A stretch of 64,000 nucleotides of DNA from Ampelomyces quisqualis (taxonomy: Eukaryota > Ascomycota > Dothideomycetes > Pleosporales > Phaeosphaeriaceae), in contig JAGTXZ010000003.1 in NCBI GenBank assembly GCA_018398575.1, positions 558,001 to 622,000 on the forward strand, given 5' to 3'. The notes under the pieces are model-generated. The model was given only the letters and a program-made list of their open reading frames with translations. It had not been told where the DNA came from and made no database searches. The translations under genes and the position numbers were made by a program. This document shows, piece after piece, positions 33,771 through 46,004 of this stretch (position 1 is its first letter; each line of letters starts with the position of its first letter).

Positions 33771-34606
33771 CGTTAGGAAAATACAACATTAGCAACATCC
33801 GCGACATTAGCGACACTGTTAGAACAGTTAACTAGACGGTTCTTGACCGCACGTAACTGTCCCTAGGGTCCCCTATTTGTTCTGGCCACCTAATTAGACT
33901 AAAACGCTCAAATTAATTTGCCTGATTCACTGGACCCACCTGCCCCACCCGCGCCATTACGTTATTATCCTAAAAACCAAAAATATAGAGCTTAATTTTC
34001 TCTTTAAAACTTACTATTCAGAATTTTTATAGCTGCTCTTGTTGTTAAGATGTAAGGCAGTGAAGTTTGTGGAGTTTTAAAGTTCTTTGCTAAGGCTTGT
34101 TTTCGCTAAAGCTCTAGCACTTTAACTAGAATATATGTTATATTTTTTTTTAAAGAAATAGTAACTGAAGTGTAGATTTTACTACAAGACTATTTTATTA
34201 TAATATATTGTAGTGTAGGCGTTAAGATCTATTGTGTTGAACGTACTTTAAAGTTCTTTTAAAAACGTTAATAACTTTAACGCGCTATATCTCAATAACT
34301 AGACTAGCTATTAAAATTCTAAATAGTGTATTTTAAAGAGGAAATTCCGCTCTATATTTTGTATTTTTAGGTTACTTACGTAATCATAAAAATACAGCTA
34401 TACGTAAAATTAGCGACATTAGCAACTCTGTTAGATCTAGCGACTCTAGCAACCCTGTTAAGTTACTATTAGGTTGCTGTAAGGTTGCTAGCAACTAGAA
34501 GTAAGTAGAGCAACTTTGGCAAATTGTCTGGTAGACAGTATTGCTGTTGGGCAGCTGCGGGTCGCCGCAACTAGGCTAACTAGACAAATCTTAATTTTTT
34601 CTAACG
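33771..34606. mobile_element. Non-autonomous family A element, lightly mutated
   Basis: The left end is CGTTAGGAAAATACAAC; the right end is TTAATTTTTTCTAACG, giving an inverted CGTTAGRAAAA terminus and an 836-bp element. Inside each end are blocks spaced by 9 bp (AGCAACATC, CGCGACATT, AGCGACACT on the left; AGCGACATT, AGCAACTCT, AGCGACTCT, AGCAACCCT on the right). The left end matches the family A terminus at 22286; the right end matches 55402-55611. CpG and CpA are retained far better than in the neighbours. No coding frame survives, so it would need a transposase supplied elsewhere. Confidence 0.75.
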
Positions 34607-37600
34607 TATAACCTCTAGTTTATACTATTCTGTTTTTGTCTATAGCTATATTCCTAAAGTATGTTATTATCTACTTAATATACAGCTAGTATAAGTAGTC
34701 TTCTATATAGTATTCTTTGTAAATTATAGTTTTTACATTATCTGTTAACATTTACTGCGTAGCTAGTAGGTTACTTTTTCTATTTATTTGCGTTAGCGCA
34801 GGCTAAGTTATTTTAGGTATTTAAGTTTATGTTTCTACTATAGTGTCTTCTTGTTAGCTATATATACACTACCTTATTCTAATATCTATAGCTCTATATA
34901 GTAAAATAATATTTATTAATTAGTTATTACTCTATTCTAAGTAGCTAGTAATATATATATACCTCTTATAGTCTTAGATTAATAGTATTGCGTTTAATAG
35001 TTTATATTTGTTTCTTTAGTATTGTAGGTATAACTACAGAACTCTAGCCTTAGTAAAAATATATAGTAAGGCTACGTTAGAAGGCTTAGGTTATATACTA
35101 GCGTCTAGCAGTTTATATATAATTATAGAGAATTTTTTTTCGTGTCTGCAGTCCTATTAGCAAAGAAAGCTATTTATTACCTTTTATTTCTTTGCATTAT
35201 ATTATACTATTACAATTCTATATTATCTGTTAGTATATCTAACACCCTAGACTATATGCTATTAGCGTAGATAGTAGTTAATAGATCTTTACAGTGTACG
35301 TAGCTTGCAGCTAGTAAGAAAGTGTATAGCAGCCTACTTCTATTATACATTCTAATATTAGTTTAAAATATTTGTTTTTTTTAACTAAATAATTCTACTT
35401 TACATTCTATAGATTTATTTATAAGAAGATTAGTTTCTCTTCTTTAACACTAAGTTTACTGTTAATATAGTAGTAATCTCCTGTTTAAGTGTTTTCTCTT
35501 AGCATTAGTAACTAATGTTACAAAGTGTACAGTACACAGTATCTTATAAAAAATACTATTATTGTCTATTATCTTATATTCTTGTAAAATAGCCTTATCT
35601 CTTGTTAATCTATCTTATAGTGTAGTGTCTCTACTTAGTGCTAGTATACTAGAGTGCTTAACTTTCTACGCTACTATTCTACCTAGATGTTACTATATAT
35701 ATATAATTCTTTAATAACCCTACTCTTTTACTTGCATAAATTGTATACTACTACTTTAGATTATTAATCTAGTCTCTAGCTTAATATAGTTAGTGCTATG
35801 TAATTATTCTTTAATTTTAGTACTTGCTAGGCTAATATTATCTAGTTATTTTAGTTAATGCGCTAGCTAAAATACTAGAGATTACAGGCCCTATAAGATA
35901 ATTTGTGCAATAGCTATTCTTGTTCTAGTTAAGTATAGTATTATTACACTTTTCTAACTATAACTATATTATAATATTACTCTTAGTTTTTATACTTACA
36001 AACAGCCTAGTATTATCTTATTTTAGGTATATAGCATTCTTATATTTATATTAGCGCAGTCTTACTACTTAATTACGTATATCTTTTTAGCGTCTATCTT
36101 ATAGCTCTATAGCTATCTATTTTATAGTTACCTATAATAGTACTCTTAGCTTGTTAATACATTACCTATTGTTTATAGTAAACTTTTACTAACCTATATA
36201 TACCTATAATTAATCTATTATATCTGTTGCTTTGCAGTATAATAGTCTAGAAAGTAATAGTACCTTATAGTTCTTTTCTATCTTATTTAGGCTATATATT
36301 GCAATAATATAGTCTAAAAGGTAGGCTAGATCTTTATAGTTAGTATTGCGCTCTTTAAGTAACTTAATAAAGCTCTTAACGTCTATACTGTTAATAACGC
36401 GTATGTCTTTAAGCTAGTTAACTAAATTGTTAAGCTTATAGTAAGTCTCTTAAAAGTTATCTATATATAGCTATAGGCTGTAGTATATATTAAGTCACGT
36501 TAAGATCTACTAGCTACTGCGTATAGTCTTAGCTCTTATCTTATTATACTACGCGTAACATTTCTAGTAAATAGCGTAGATAATTTTTATTATCTTAGTA
36601 GGATGTTTGTCTATTATACTTTTCTCTACTACAAAGTATAGGAAATAGGCGTAGACTTTAGCCTTCTATGCGCAGGTAATACCTTAGTCTATTAGTTAGT
36701 ATAGTATTATACTACCTATAGGCAGAAATATAACTCTATTATATTAGGAAGTGTTATAACCTCTATTGCTATAATAAGCCTATAGTACGTTAATACTATA
36801 TATACTAAACGTTCTGCAGTAATTAGTAGCTTATCTAAAGCTTTACTACTGCGTGTTTGTAAGGTAGAAACCTATTAATTAGTAATAATACTTATCTGTT
36901 TATATAGTTATTAAACTACTTTAGCTATTCTAGTATAATATTAGTGTCTATCTAAGTCGAATTATTATGCTAATAGATATAACTAAGATTAAAGATATTT
37001 AGGTTCTTCTTACTATCTATACAAGTTATATAGTTTAAGAATTCTATAAACTATAGAGATACTTAGTCTAAACTATTTATATTTGTGTACAGTACACTAG
37101 TTATATACTTTCTTTCTAGTCTAGGTCTAGCTTTTAGATTGTCTGCTAATATATATTGCAGTAAGTATTTCTAGTATATACTAGCCTTATCTATATTATA
37201 TAAATCCTTAGGCGCGTATCTACTTACTACGTTGCAAATCTCTTCTATTATAAGCTTAGTGTCTTTAACTATTATACTACTATAGTTACCTACTATTTTT
37301 GCAAACTATTTATATAACTACACGCTGTGTTATTATTTATACATAGTAAGCTATCTGTTATTAAACTCTAGTATATTGCAGCTATTATATTTAGGCAGCT
37401 GTTACTAAAGTAAATATATAGTTTTGCAAATTATATTGTTATTAATATTAATGCAAGCTGCATATAACTCTATATACTAGTTATATAGAGCTGCCTTAAG
37501 AGTTTTATATTGCAGACGCCTATTATACGCGTAATTATAGTTAGTATATTTGGTTTTATTACTATCTAGGTGTTCTTACGTTATTAAGAGAATATTAGTT

Positions 37601-38015
37601 ATATTATTTAGTTATACATAGTAGCAAAAGGCTCTAGTAGCCTATATAGTAAGTTATTATAGTGTTTAATACAAAAATAATACCTTACGTTTACAAACTT
37701 TAATACATTCTGTAATAGTCTAAGTATAACTATATTACTAGTTAAGTATTAGACCTTAACTTCTCTATAAACTAAATAATATAAGCTTAAAGTTATAGTA
37801 GTAGAATAATAGTAGAAACTAGATATATTTACAAAGAGTAACTAAATATCTAATATAGTAAAGATAATACTCTTGCACATACTAAAACTCTAGTAGCTAC
37901 TTAAGGTATTTAATATAAAACAAAACCTAAGCTTAGCCTTAAACCTATACTAGTGTAATTGTAGTACTAACTAGTTGCTCGAGGTGCCTATTGCAATAGA
38001 TAGCTTACAATTAAC
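34607..38015 (-). pseudogene. Unassigned RIP-degraded element(s)
   Basis: The minus strand gives readable fragments with RIP-type stops, for example KVVVYNLCK near 35750, NYYYINSKLSVKEEKLIF-like text near 35450 and YANANKQKKQSTVTTQQIYT near 34760. Nothing matches a family that I can name. The extent and number of elements are uncertain. Confidence 0.35.
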
Positions 38016-38020
38016 GCTAA

Positions 38021-38293
38021 TAGTACTCTCTAGTAGATAATAGTTATAGATAGTATAACGTAACTATAGCTACTAGTTATTTAAGGAGCCTACTATAGTA
38101 GTAGGTTATGTATAGTACTAGTAGTATTCTCTAGTGTATAACAGTTACTAATAGTGCAACGTAACTATAGCTGCTAGTTATTAGAGAAGCTTACTATAGT
38201 AGTAGGTTACGTGCAGCACTAGGAGTATTTTCTAGTAGATAATAGTTACTAACAGTGTAATATAACTATAGCTACTAGTTGTTAGAAGAGCCT
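38021..38293. repeat. Tandem repeat, 101-bp period, about 2.7 copies
   Basis: TAGTACTCTCTAG at 38021, TAGTATTCTCTAG at 38122 and the corresponding GAGTATTTTCTAG at 38223 mark units of 101 bp. Each contains AACTATAGCTRCTAGTT and CTACTATAGTAGTAGGTTA. Units differ mainly by transitions. Confidence 0.8.
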
Positions 38294-38900
38294 AATTATA
38301 AAGATTAATATGTTTAAGGTATTTACTGCCTTATATACTATACATAAGATTTATAAAGTATTATATATTACTTCTTATATATATTCTTTTCTACTAAGCG
38401 TATCTAAGATAAACAAATACAAGCTTATTTTTTTACTTTATATAGGTGTTCTTTAAGGTCTTAGCTGTACCTACTAGCGTAGTAGGTATCCTTTTTATTA
38501 ATAGCTAGCAGTATCTTAGTGTAGATAAGTTTAATATATATAATATCTTTACGTTAGTAAAAGTTCTTAAAGCTATAATAAAGCTAAGTAATAGTATAGA
38601 ACTTAAGGTTATATAAGTTGTAGTTAGAATATCTTAATATCTAGACGTTAGATTACTACTTAGAGAGTCTAACAGAAATATATTGTATATAGTATAAGAA
38701 AGGGTATAGATACTTAGGTAGGCTTTGCTATTAAAGAGCTTAATAAGAGTGCTAAGATAGAAAAGTCTTAATATATAACTGCAACTTAATGTTATTCTTA
38801 ATTTTTACTTGTAATAATATAAAGACAAAAGTATGTAAATTATAGTTATATTTCTAACATTATCTAGTTATATAATAGTATAAGAATTGTGTTTTTAAGT
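38294..38900. other. AT-rich stretch, nothing recognised
   Basis: RIP-type DNA between two tandem arrays; no frame or repeat partner was seen. Confidence 0.35.
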
Positions 38901-39292
38901 TAGGCTAAGTTATTAATATGCGCACTAGGATACTATTATAGCTATTAGCGTAGAGATCTTTGTTATTAAACATGTTATAAGGTATCTTAGTTAAGTAATA
39001 GTATTACAGGATATAACAAAGTTATTGCAATAATAGCACTCTTATATTAAGCTAAGTTGTTAATATGCGCACTAGGATACTATTATAGCTATTGTTATAG
39101 AGATCTTTATTCTTAAACACGTTATAAGGTATCTTAGTTTAGTAATAGTATTACAGAATATAATAAAGTTATTGCAATAATAGCGCTCTTATATTAGGCT
39201 AAGTTGTTAATATGCGCACTAGGATACTATTATAGCTGTTGTTATAGAGATCTTTGTTATTAAACACGTTGTAAGGTATCTTAGTTAAGCTA
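38901..39292. repeat. Tandem repeat, 147-bp period, about 2.7 copies
   Basis: The block AATATGCGCACTAGGATACT recurs with its CGCAC core at 38921, 39068 and 39215, exactly 147 bp apart. It is followed each time by a GAGATCTTTGTTATTAAACA-type block and GGTATCTTAGTT. The third unit is truncated after that. Confidence 0.85.
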
Positions 39293-39621
39293 CAACATCT
39301 AAACAGTTACTAAAGAGTCTATTTAGGATATAAATTTACTTCTATACTAGTAAGCTAAGAAGTAGCGTAGGTGTAGTGCTAACAATATAGTAAAGCTTAG
39401 TTCTAGATTTTTAAACTGTACAAATATATAGACGTAATAGGTATAGTTTTAGTTTTATAAGAATAAAAATATAATAAAGAATTAAGTCTCTTAGACTTGT
39501 AAAAAATATACATATAAAGATAGTAATATTTAATTAGAAGTAAAAGTTATATATTAAGAAGCAGCTGTATATATAACTTATACGTAGTTTGTTTTATATA
39601 TTACAGACGCAGCTCTTAGTC

Positions 39622-39890
39622 TTATAATAGATAAAAATAACATAATATACTGTGTATATTTAAACAAAAGACTATTATCTTAACGCTAAGACTAGAGATA
39701 TATAAGTAAATTTATCTCTAATTTTAAGGTTAGGAAAATATAAGAAGGCGTAAGTTTATAATAGATAAAAATAATATAAGATTCTATATATATTTAAACA
39801 AAAGACTATTACTTTAACTCTAAGACTAGAGTTATATAAGTAAATTTATCTCTTGTTTTAAGGCTAGGAAAACGTATATATAGTAAGAGG
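39622..39890. repeat. Tandem repeat, 134-bp period, 2 copies
   Basis: TTATAATAGATAAAAATAA occurs at 39622 and 39756. Shared blocks TTTAAACAAAAGACTATTA and AGTAAATTTATCTCT follow at equal spacing. Confidence 0.75.
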
Positions 39891-42800
39891 TAGAGTAAAG
39901 CTAGCTAGCTAGGCTATTATATACTCTATTAGCGCTAATAGTTTAAGAGCAAGTAGTACGTAGATTTGTTTAAAGTATAGTAGTTTGTTAATAGTATTTG
40001 TTACAATTTAGCTTCTATTATATTTGCATATTAAAGCAAGTTAGAATAGTAGTCTCTAGTAGACAACTGTCTTATACTATACTAGAGAAAGAATATAAAT
40101 TAAATTATTAAGTATTTTAAAACTATATAAGATTAAATATACAAGCTACTTAGAACATTAGTTAACACTATATATAAATTATACTTATTATTTCTTACTA
40201 TTAAGTAATTGCCTACGCATGTTACTAGTCTTACGTATAGTATATATAGTACACTATTCTACCTGCTTCTATCTGTACTAAGCCTAGCTACCTTAGTACA
40301 TGTTGTATACTAGGCTACTAGAGCTACTAGTCTATTTTGTTTTATATATTCAAACCTTGTACATGTCTACTTATAGATATACTTAACTTTTTATACATTT
40401 AGGTTCTAATCTATATATTCTAAACGCGTAGTAACTTACTTATTCCAAAGTGTTAACATTTTTTAGCACAAGAATTATAATTAATATTAATCTTTATCAA
40501 GCTGTGTTAGCTAGCTTAACTAACCTAATTATTAGTATAATAAGAAATATAGAAGAAAAGAAAAATATTATTTGTTACGCCTATAACTATTAGCATAGTT
40601 CTATATATAGGTTAGGTAACTATTAGCTATAGTAGACTTTAATAGACTATAGTAGATAATAGACTATACAGTACAAGATAGATACTGCTAGTAACTACTC
40701 TAACACTATATAACTAATATTAATACTGTTTTTATATACTTAGTCTTCTTACACCTAAACTATAGAGTTATATATAAGTAAATTAGTAATAGATTGTATA
40801 TGTATACTATATAGCTTTTATATTAAGATGTACGCAGAACTTATTAAATATAGTGCTTAATACTAGACGCGTTACTACCTACTACTTAATAATACGCTAG
40901 TTATAACCTTTAATACTTAAAAATAATAGCACAACTCTAATAGCTATAACGCAATAGATACTACTATATATAACGCAGTACCTGTTTTATATAGTAATAC
41001 CTTATATAAACGTAACTACACTCTAGCAAAATATAAGGTAAGAGAGTAGATAGGCCTAATATTAGCGTCTATATAAGAATAGGACAAGCTTTTTGAGATA
41101 GTAAGTAAATAGTACGCTAGCAAACTATTTAGTTTAAAAATAGCAGACGCAAAGTAGTAGGCTATACGTAGCTAAATAGTATACGCATGCTAACACTAAT
41201 AGAAATAACATAGTAGATCCCTTTAGTTTTCTTTTTCTACTAGTATTTGTATTGTAGCTACAAAGAATAAAATGCACATTAGGTAATATTAACAGCCTCT
41301 TTACTAATATATAGCTACACAAGCTATATTTATAGCTATAGTTCTAATTAGGGCGCGAATAGTAATAGGCTATATTAAACATTTAATCTAGGCTATAAGA
41401 CAACGTATAGGTATAAAAGGATATTACAATTACATCTAAGTTATTAAACTTCTAACCTAACTAACATATATTTATATGCTAGAACATTATGTTATAAATT
41501 ACCTTTATACTTAGTTATTGCCTATTTACTAATAAGATAGTTTACGCACCTAGCTGTTTATTTATAAGCACGCCTAATAATTCTATAAGAGCATATTATA
41601 AACTACACTTAAGAGATTAGTAGTAGTTAATACAATAGCGCTTACTAGATAGTGTAACTCTTATGCTAGTTATACTAGTAGTAGACAAAACATAGTTATC
41701 TATAATATCTAGTAATATAGCAGTATAGCTAATATATATTACTATTAGAAATCTTAACTACAAGGCGCAATAACGCAGAATAACACTTAGAAAACTACTA
41801 GCTATATTTATCCTAATAGCTAAGCTCCTAGACTCTATTTTAAAGAGTAAAGTATATTATTACTATATAGGCAAACTATTGTTGCGTAAGTACTAACTAC
41901 AGCGTTAATAACAGAAGGTTACTATAAAAGACAGAAGCTAACTAGTAACTACAGCACTTAAAGAGGCTGCTAAATATAGTATATAACTAGAGTGTACTAA
42001 CTAACAGATATAATAGTGTTACCTAAATATTTATGCAATCCTAGCTAACTATAAAGAGTAAGTGCTACTAATAGGTGTAAAGAAAAACGGATACTATACT
42101 TAATACACAGTACTACTAGACAAATAAGAGAACTTGTATAATAAATATCTATAGCAAACAAAAGAGTATATACGCTTGTAATAGAGTTATTATTTTAATA
42201 AAAGATATAAGGATTACGTTTATCTAGTAGAGTGCTTTAGCTAGAATTACTACAACTTTAATATATATAAGTTGTTAGCTATAGATATATTATATCTACT
42301 ACTTAAGGAGTTAGTTATAAAGATATTAGAATTTATAGAAGACATGCTAATAGATATACACCTTAGACAAAAGAAGGGCTAGAATAGTGCTGCAGTTCTA
42401 GTAGCAGAAGATAACAGCTGTGCCTAGTTAAATAAAAGGTTTTGCTAGGTTAAGCATAACACTAGACTAAAACAGTTTAATAACAAGAGAGCTTTTACAG
42501 AAGTATTGCAGTAGACTAGCGTAGAATAAAAAGCAGTAATTTACCAATTTGTAGCAGTAGTGTCCCCTCTGCTAGCAACTAAGGTACTATACGCGTTGCA
42601 TTTTATCTAGGCTATATGCAATCTGCTAGTACTCTTATAATACAAGAGTTATAACAAAAATACGTTAGGGTATATATTGTTAGCTATTAAACAAATAGAT
42701 GTTCTAAAAGAAGAGTTTTAACCTTTTAGATAGACGTAAGAAGAAGAAAAGGATTTTAACTACCCTAAATAGCACGCGCTAACCTATATTATTAACAATA

Positions 42801-44195
42801 TCTATATATATAGAGCTCTTAATAGTATATACACTAGAACAAATAGCAAGGCCTACTATATTATAATAGTAAAACAATTCTACCTAATAATAAACAACAG
42901 AGATTTTCTTGCGCAGATCTGCCTCTATAAATCTAGATAGCTTGCGCTTATAGTGTTTAAATATAAGATAGTTATAGACTAAAGTTAAAAGTGCACTACT
43001 ACTAACTAGCGTAAGTATACCTTTACTATAAGTGTGTTAATAGCAATACTATTTAAATAACTTAGATAGTCTATACTAGGCATATTACTACTAGTAATAT
43101 GCCTAGTATTTAGTAAATTCTATTATACTACCTTTTAGTAAGGTTACTACATATATTATATTGCTAGACTTTATATATACTGCTAAAGTATTTGTTTAAT
43201 ACTACTATTAGAAGGTAACTAGCTACTTTATTACTCTATATAACAAAGATAGACAAGACTTTAACTCTTATTAGATAAATAGAATAAATGTAAAAATATA
43301 CTTCTTTATAAAATACTTAAGGCTATTAAGCAAACGCTATAATAACTCTAAATATTACAAAGAAGATATAGTGTAATACGCGCCTAACTAGTATAAAGCT
43401 AGAAAATAGCGTAAAGATTAAGTGTAGGTGCAAGAGTTTAAATATAAAAACTATACGTAACTGTCTTAGACTATTGCAAATAGTAGAGCTGCAGCTTAGG
43501 TACACCTAATACTTATATTTATTAACAATAAACACTAAAATAAGAATAGAAAGAAATATAAGTATATAGTTGCCTTCTGTAAGGTTATAGCGTTTAATAA
43601 TAATAGTTAAATTAATTATAAAATAAGAATGCTAAGCGTACACTACTATATATAGTAGAAAAACTAAGTAACATACACTATAAGTATTTAAGGTATATAA
43701 TATATATAATAACTATAATTTACTCTATATACCTAGTACTAAAGGATCTACTTACTCTTAATAATAAGGTCTCTATTTTATACTATGTAAATAATAACCT
43801 TAATTAGTTAAATATAACAGACTATATTCTTTTATATTTAATTAAGACTAGACGCGTATAGTGCAGAGTTATAAATAGAAGTAAATGTAGTAAGACAGCT
43901 AGTATATAGCGTTAGACATAGTAAATAGAATTGTATATCTAATAATAGCTTTACTATTACTTTAATATACTTAATAGAATATAAACCTACTAATATAACA
44001 GGCGCTATAATACAAGACTATAGCGTAAGGCTACTAACGCAACTTCTTTACTATACACTATATACTACTACAAATACGTAATACTAGTAACTCTTATCTA
44101 CGTACACAGGTATTACAAAGATATTGTAATAGTTACCTAGAATTGCTAGTTAGTGCAGATAGAAGAATAGTACTACTATAGTAACACTAGATATA
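39891..44195 (+). pseudogene. Unassigned RIP-degraded element, coding trace about 40.8-43.7 kb
   Basis: The + strand gives long fragments with Gln/Trp-type stops, for example YQTNRCSKRRVLTF near 42680, LDSLRLQCLNIRQLQTKVK near 42940, and QLSQTIANSRAAAQVYLI followed by KKYKYIVAFCKVIAFNNN near 43460-43610. The last has an acidic patch turned to Asn. It reads like a transposase or helicase-sized protein, but I cannot name the family. The minus-strand frame at 41322-41134 (62 codons) is antisense to it. 39891-40800 shows nothing. Confidence 0.4.
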
Positions 44196-44479
44196 TATAA
44201 GAGGTTTGTATAGTAGTAAAGTTATAAGATAATAATAGTAGTGCAGATAGAAGTAAGTTAATTTCTATTCTGTAGCTTTAGTGTAGAACTACCTTTTTGT
44301 AGCCATAACTAGACGCGTGTTCTTATAACTAAAATATACTAGGTCTGCGCTAGTATAGTGCTGTTAAGACGCTAGGGCAGCTATACGCGTTCTACGCGTA
44401 TAAAAGCTAGAGTAGTGTTATAGTAGCGTAAGTACATTACTGCGCAACTAATAGCTCTACGCTATAGCATTCTTATAAT
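44196..44479 (-). repeat. LTR (3') of Gypsy element 2
   Basis: 284 bp that repeat at 51372-51655 with the same length, sharing for example GACGCTAGGGCAGCTATACG and AGAAGTAAGTTAATT. With the minus-strand pol between them, this copy is the 3' LTR. The termini are blurred by mutation, and no target duplication was resolved. Confidence 0.85.
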
Positions 44480-44651
44480 TATTTCTTCCTTTCTAAAATT
44501 ACTATTCTAGCAATTTGTATAACGTTAGGTCTTATTAGCGCGTACCTAATATTATTGTTATAAGAGCTGTTATTATACTAAGGCTAAAACTCTAGGTAAA
44601 TCTAAAAGGTAGCTAGTAGCTATAGTAATAGTAGAAATATAGTAGAACTTT

Positions 44652-45899
44652 ATGTGCCTAATTCTTTCTACTTCTTTAATACTAATTATATTACTATTAC
44701 TACTATACTATCTCTTAGCTCTATACTGTTGCAACTCTGTTACTTTTATATTAATTACTATAAGTACTACGCCTATACTACTCTCTACTTCTACTATCTC
44801 TATAAGTAGTGTAACGCTAGCGTTGCAACGTTACTAACCTAGTACTTAGGCTATGCCTATTACCTACTATAGTAGATTTTCTAATAATAAGTTAGTAATC
44901 TTAATTTACTTCTATTGCGCTAAGAGCCTAAAGCTTACTAGTACCTATTCTAACTTTATAGTTAGTAGCCTACGCTACAGCTCTTGCTAGGGCAAGAAGA
45001 AGCCTTGCCTTAAGGTCCTTACTAATTTTATTAAAGGCTAGAATACTATATACTAGTAGTAGTAGCGTTTTACAACTAAGAAAAACTCTAACTCTACTAT
45101 AGTTACTATATAAGAGACAGCTCTGCGCTAGTAGACTAGCTTAGTAAAGCTTTTCTTTTGCACTAAGGTTAAGTATAAAGGTTGTTACTAGCCTAAAAGT
45201 ATTAAGATCTAGATTCTGCAGGTTAAGGTAACTAACTACTTATCTACTATAGTAGAAGGTATTCTTAACTTACAATAGGCTTAGGTAAGTTATTTTTTCT
45301 ATTCTTTACAGTTACTGCGCTAGCGTTCTAACAGTATCTAGGCTAAGCTTTTCTTTCTTAGTAAGGCTAACGCGTAGTCTAACTCTAACCTTAATTGAGA
45401 GAAAAAGGAGTTTTTTTCTAGGTCTAAGCCTAGGTTTAAGAGTAGTAGTAGTAGTAAGAGTAGAGATAGAGATAGAACCTCTTCTCTAGAAAGCCCTAGC
45501 TCTATACCTTTTTCTAAGAAGAAGAGTAAAAGTAAGGCTAAGGCTAAGGCTAAGGCTAAGCCTTAGGCTAAACCTAAGCCTAAGCTTAAGAAGCGCCTAG
45601 CTTTAGCTAGTTTTACTAAGAAGCCTGCGTTTAAGCGCGTTAAGAGCTTAGATACGTTAGATTACCTAGTGCGTACTATAATAGTAATAGTAAGGAGTAA
45701 AGTTCTATTAGAGTTAAGTAACGCTGTTTCTTAAGAATAGCAGGAAGAGAGTAGAGCTAGAGAGCTTAGTAATAATTTACTAGGCTCTCTTAGCTTCTAT
45801 AAAGCTAATAAGAATAATAATAAGTTCTTAAGCTAAGCTAGTAGTTATACTAGGTTACGCTGTTAGGGCGCTAGTAGTGCGCTAGTTAGGCGCCTTTAG
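44652..45899 (+). pseudogene. Antisense ORF 3' of pol in Gypsy element 2 (P/S/T-rich, Cys segment, basic-acidic tail)
   Basis: A single + frame runs 416 codons from ATG 44652 to TAG 45897-45899, opposite to the element's pol. The first 61 codons are still open and are rich in Leu/Ser/Thr/Ile, probably from Pro/Ser/Thr codons after C-to-T change. Then comes a Cys-containing segment (CAKSLKL at 44916, SSC, stop, GKKKPCLKV at about 44982). Later there is FFLSRSKPRFKSSSSSKSRD-type text, SKKKSKSKAKAKAKAKP at about 45510-45560 and an acidic-origin end ELSNNLLGSL, KANKNNNKFLS. RIP-type stops interrupt it without frameshift. The same position and polarity are seen in the other two chromoviruses. The function is unknown. 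Confidence 0.6.
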
Positions 45900-45960
45900 T
45901 TTTGTTTTGTTTTTTTATTTTTTTATTTTTTTATTTTTATTTTTTTTTTCTTTCTTTTGT
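45900..45960. repeat. T-rich low-complexity tract
   Basis: Runs of T interrupted by single G, A or C, located just after the antisense ORF stop and before the end of pol. It is possibly a shared 3' processing region between two convergent genes. Confidence 0.6.
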
Positions 45961-46004
45961 ATGTTAATTATATAGTAACTAATCTCCTTTCTAGTTATAC
46001 TTCT

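Noticed and set aside
38021..39890. Tandem arrays as CRISPR
   Set aside because: Units of 101, 147 and 134 bp are repeated end to end with no unique spacers, in a eukaryotic setting.
41134..41322. 62-codon minus-strand frame
   Set aside because: Antisense to a degraded + strand element; no start context or domain.
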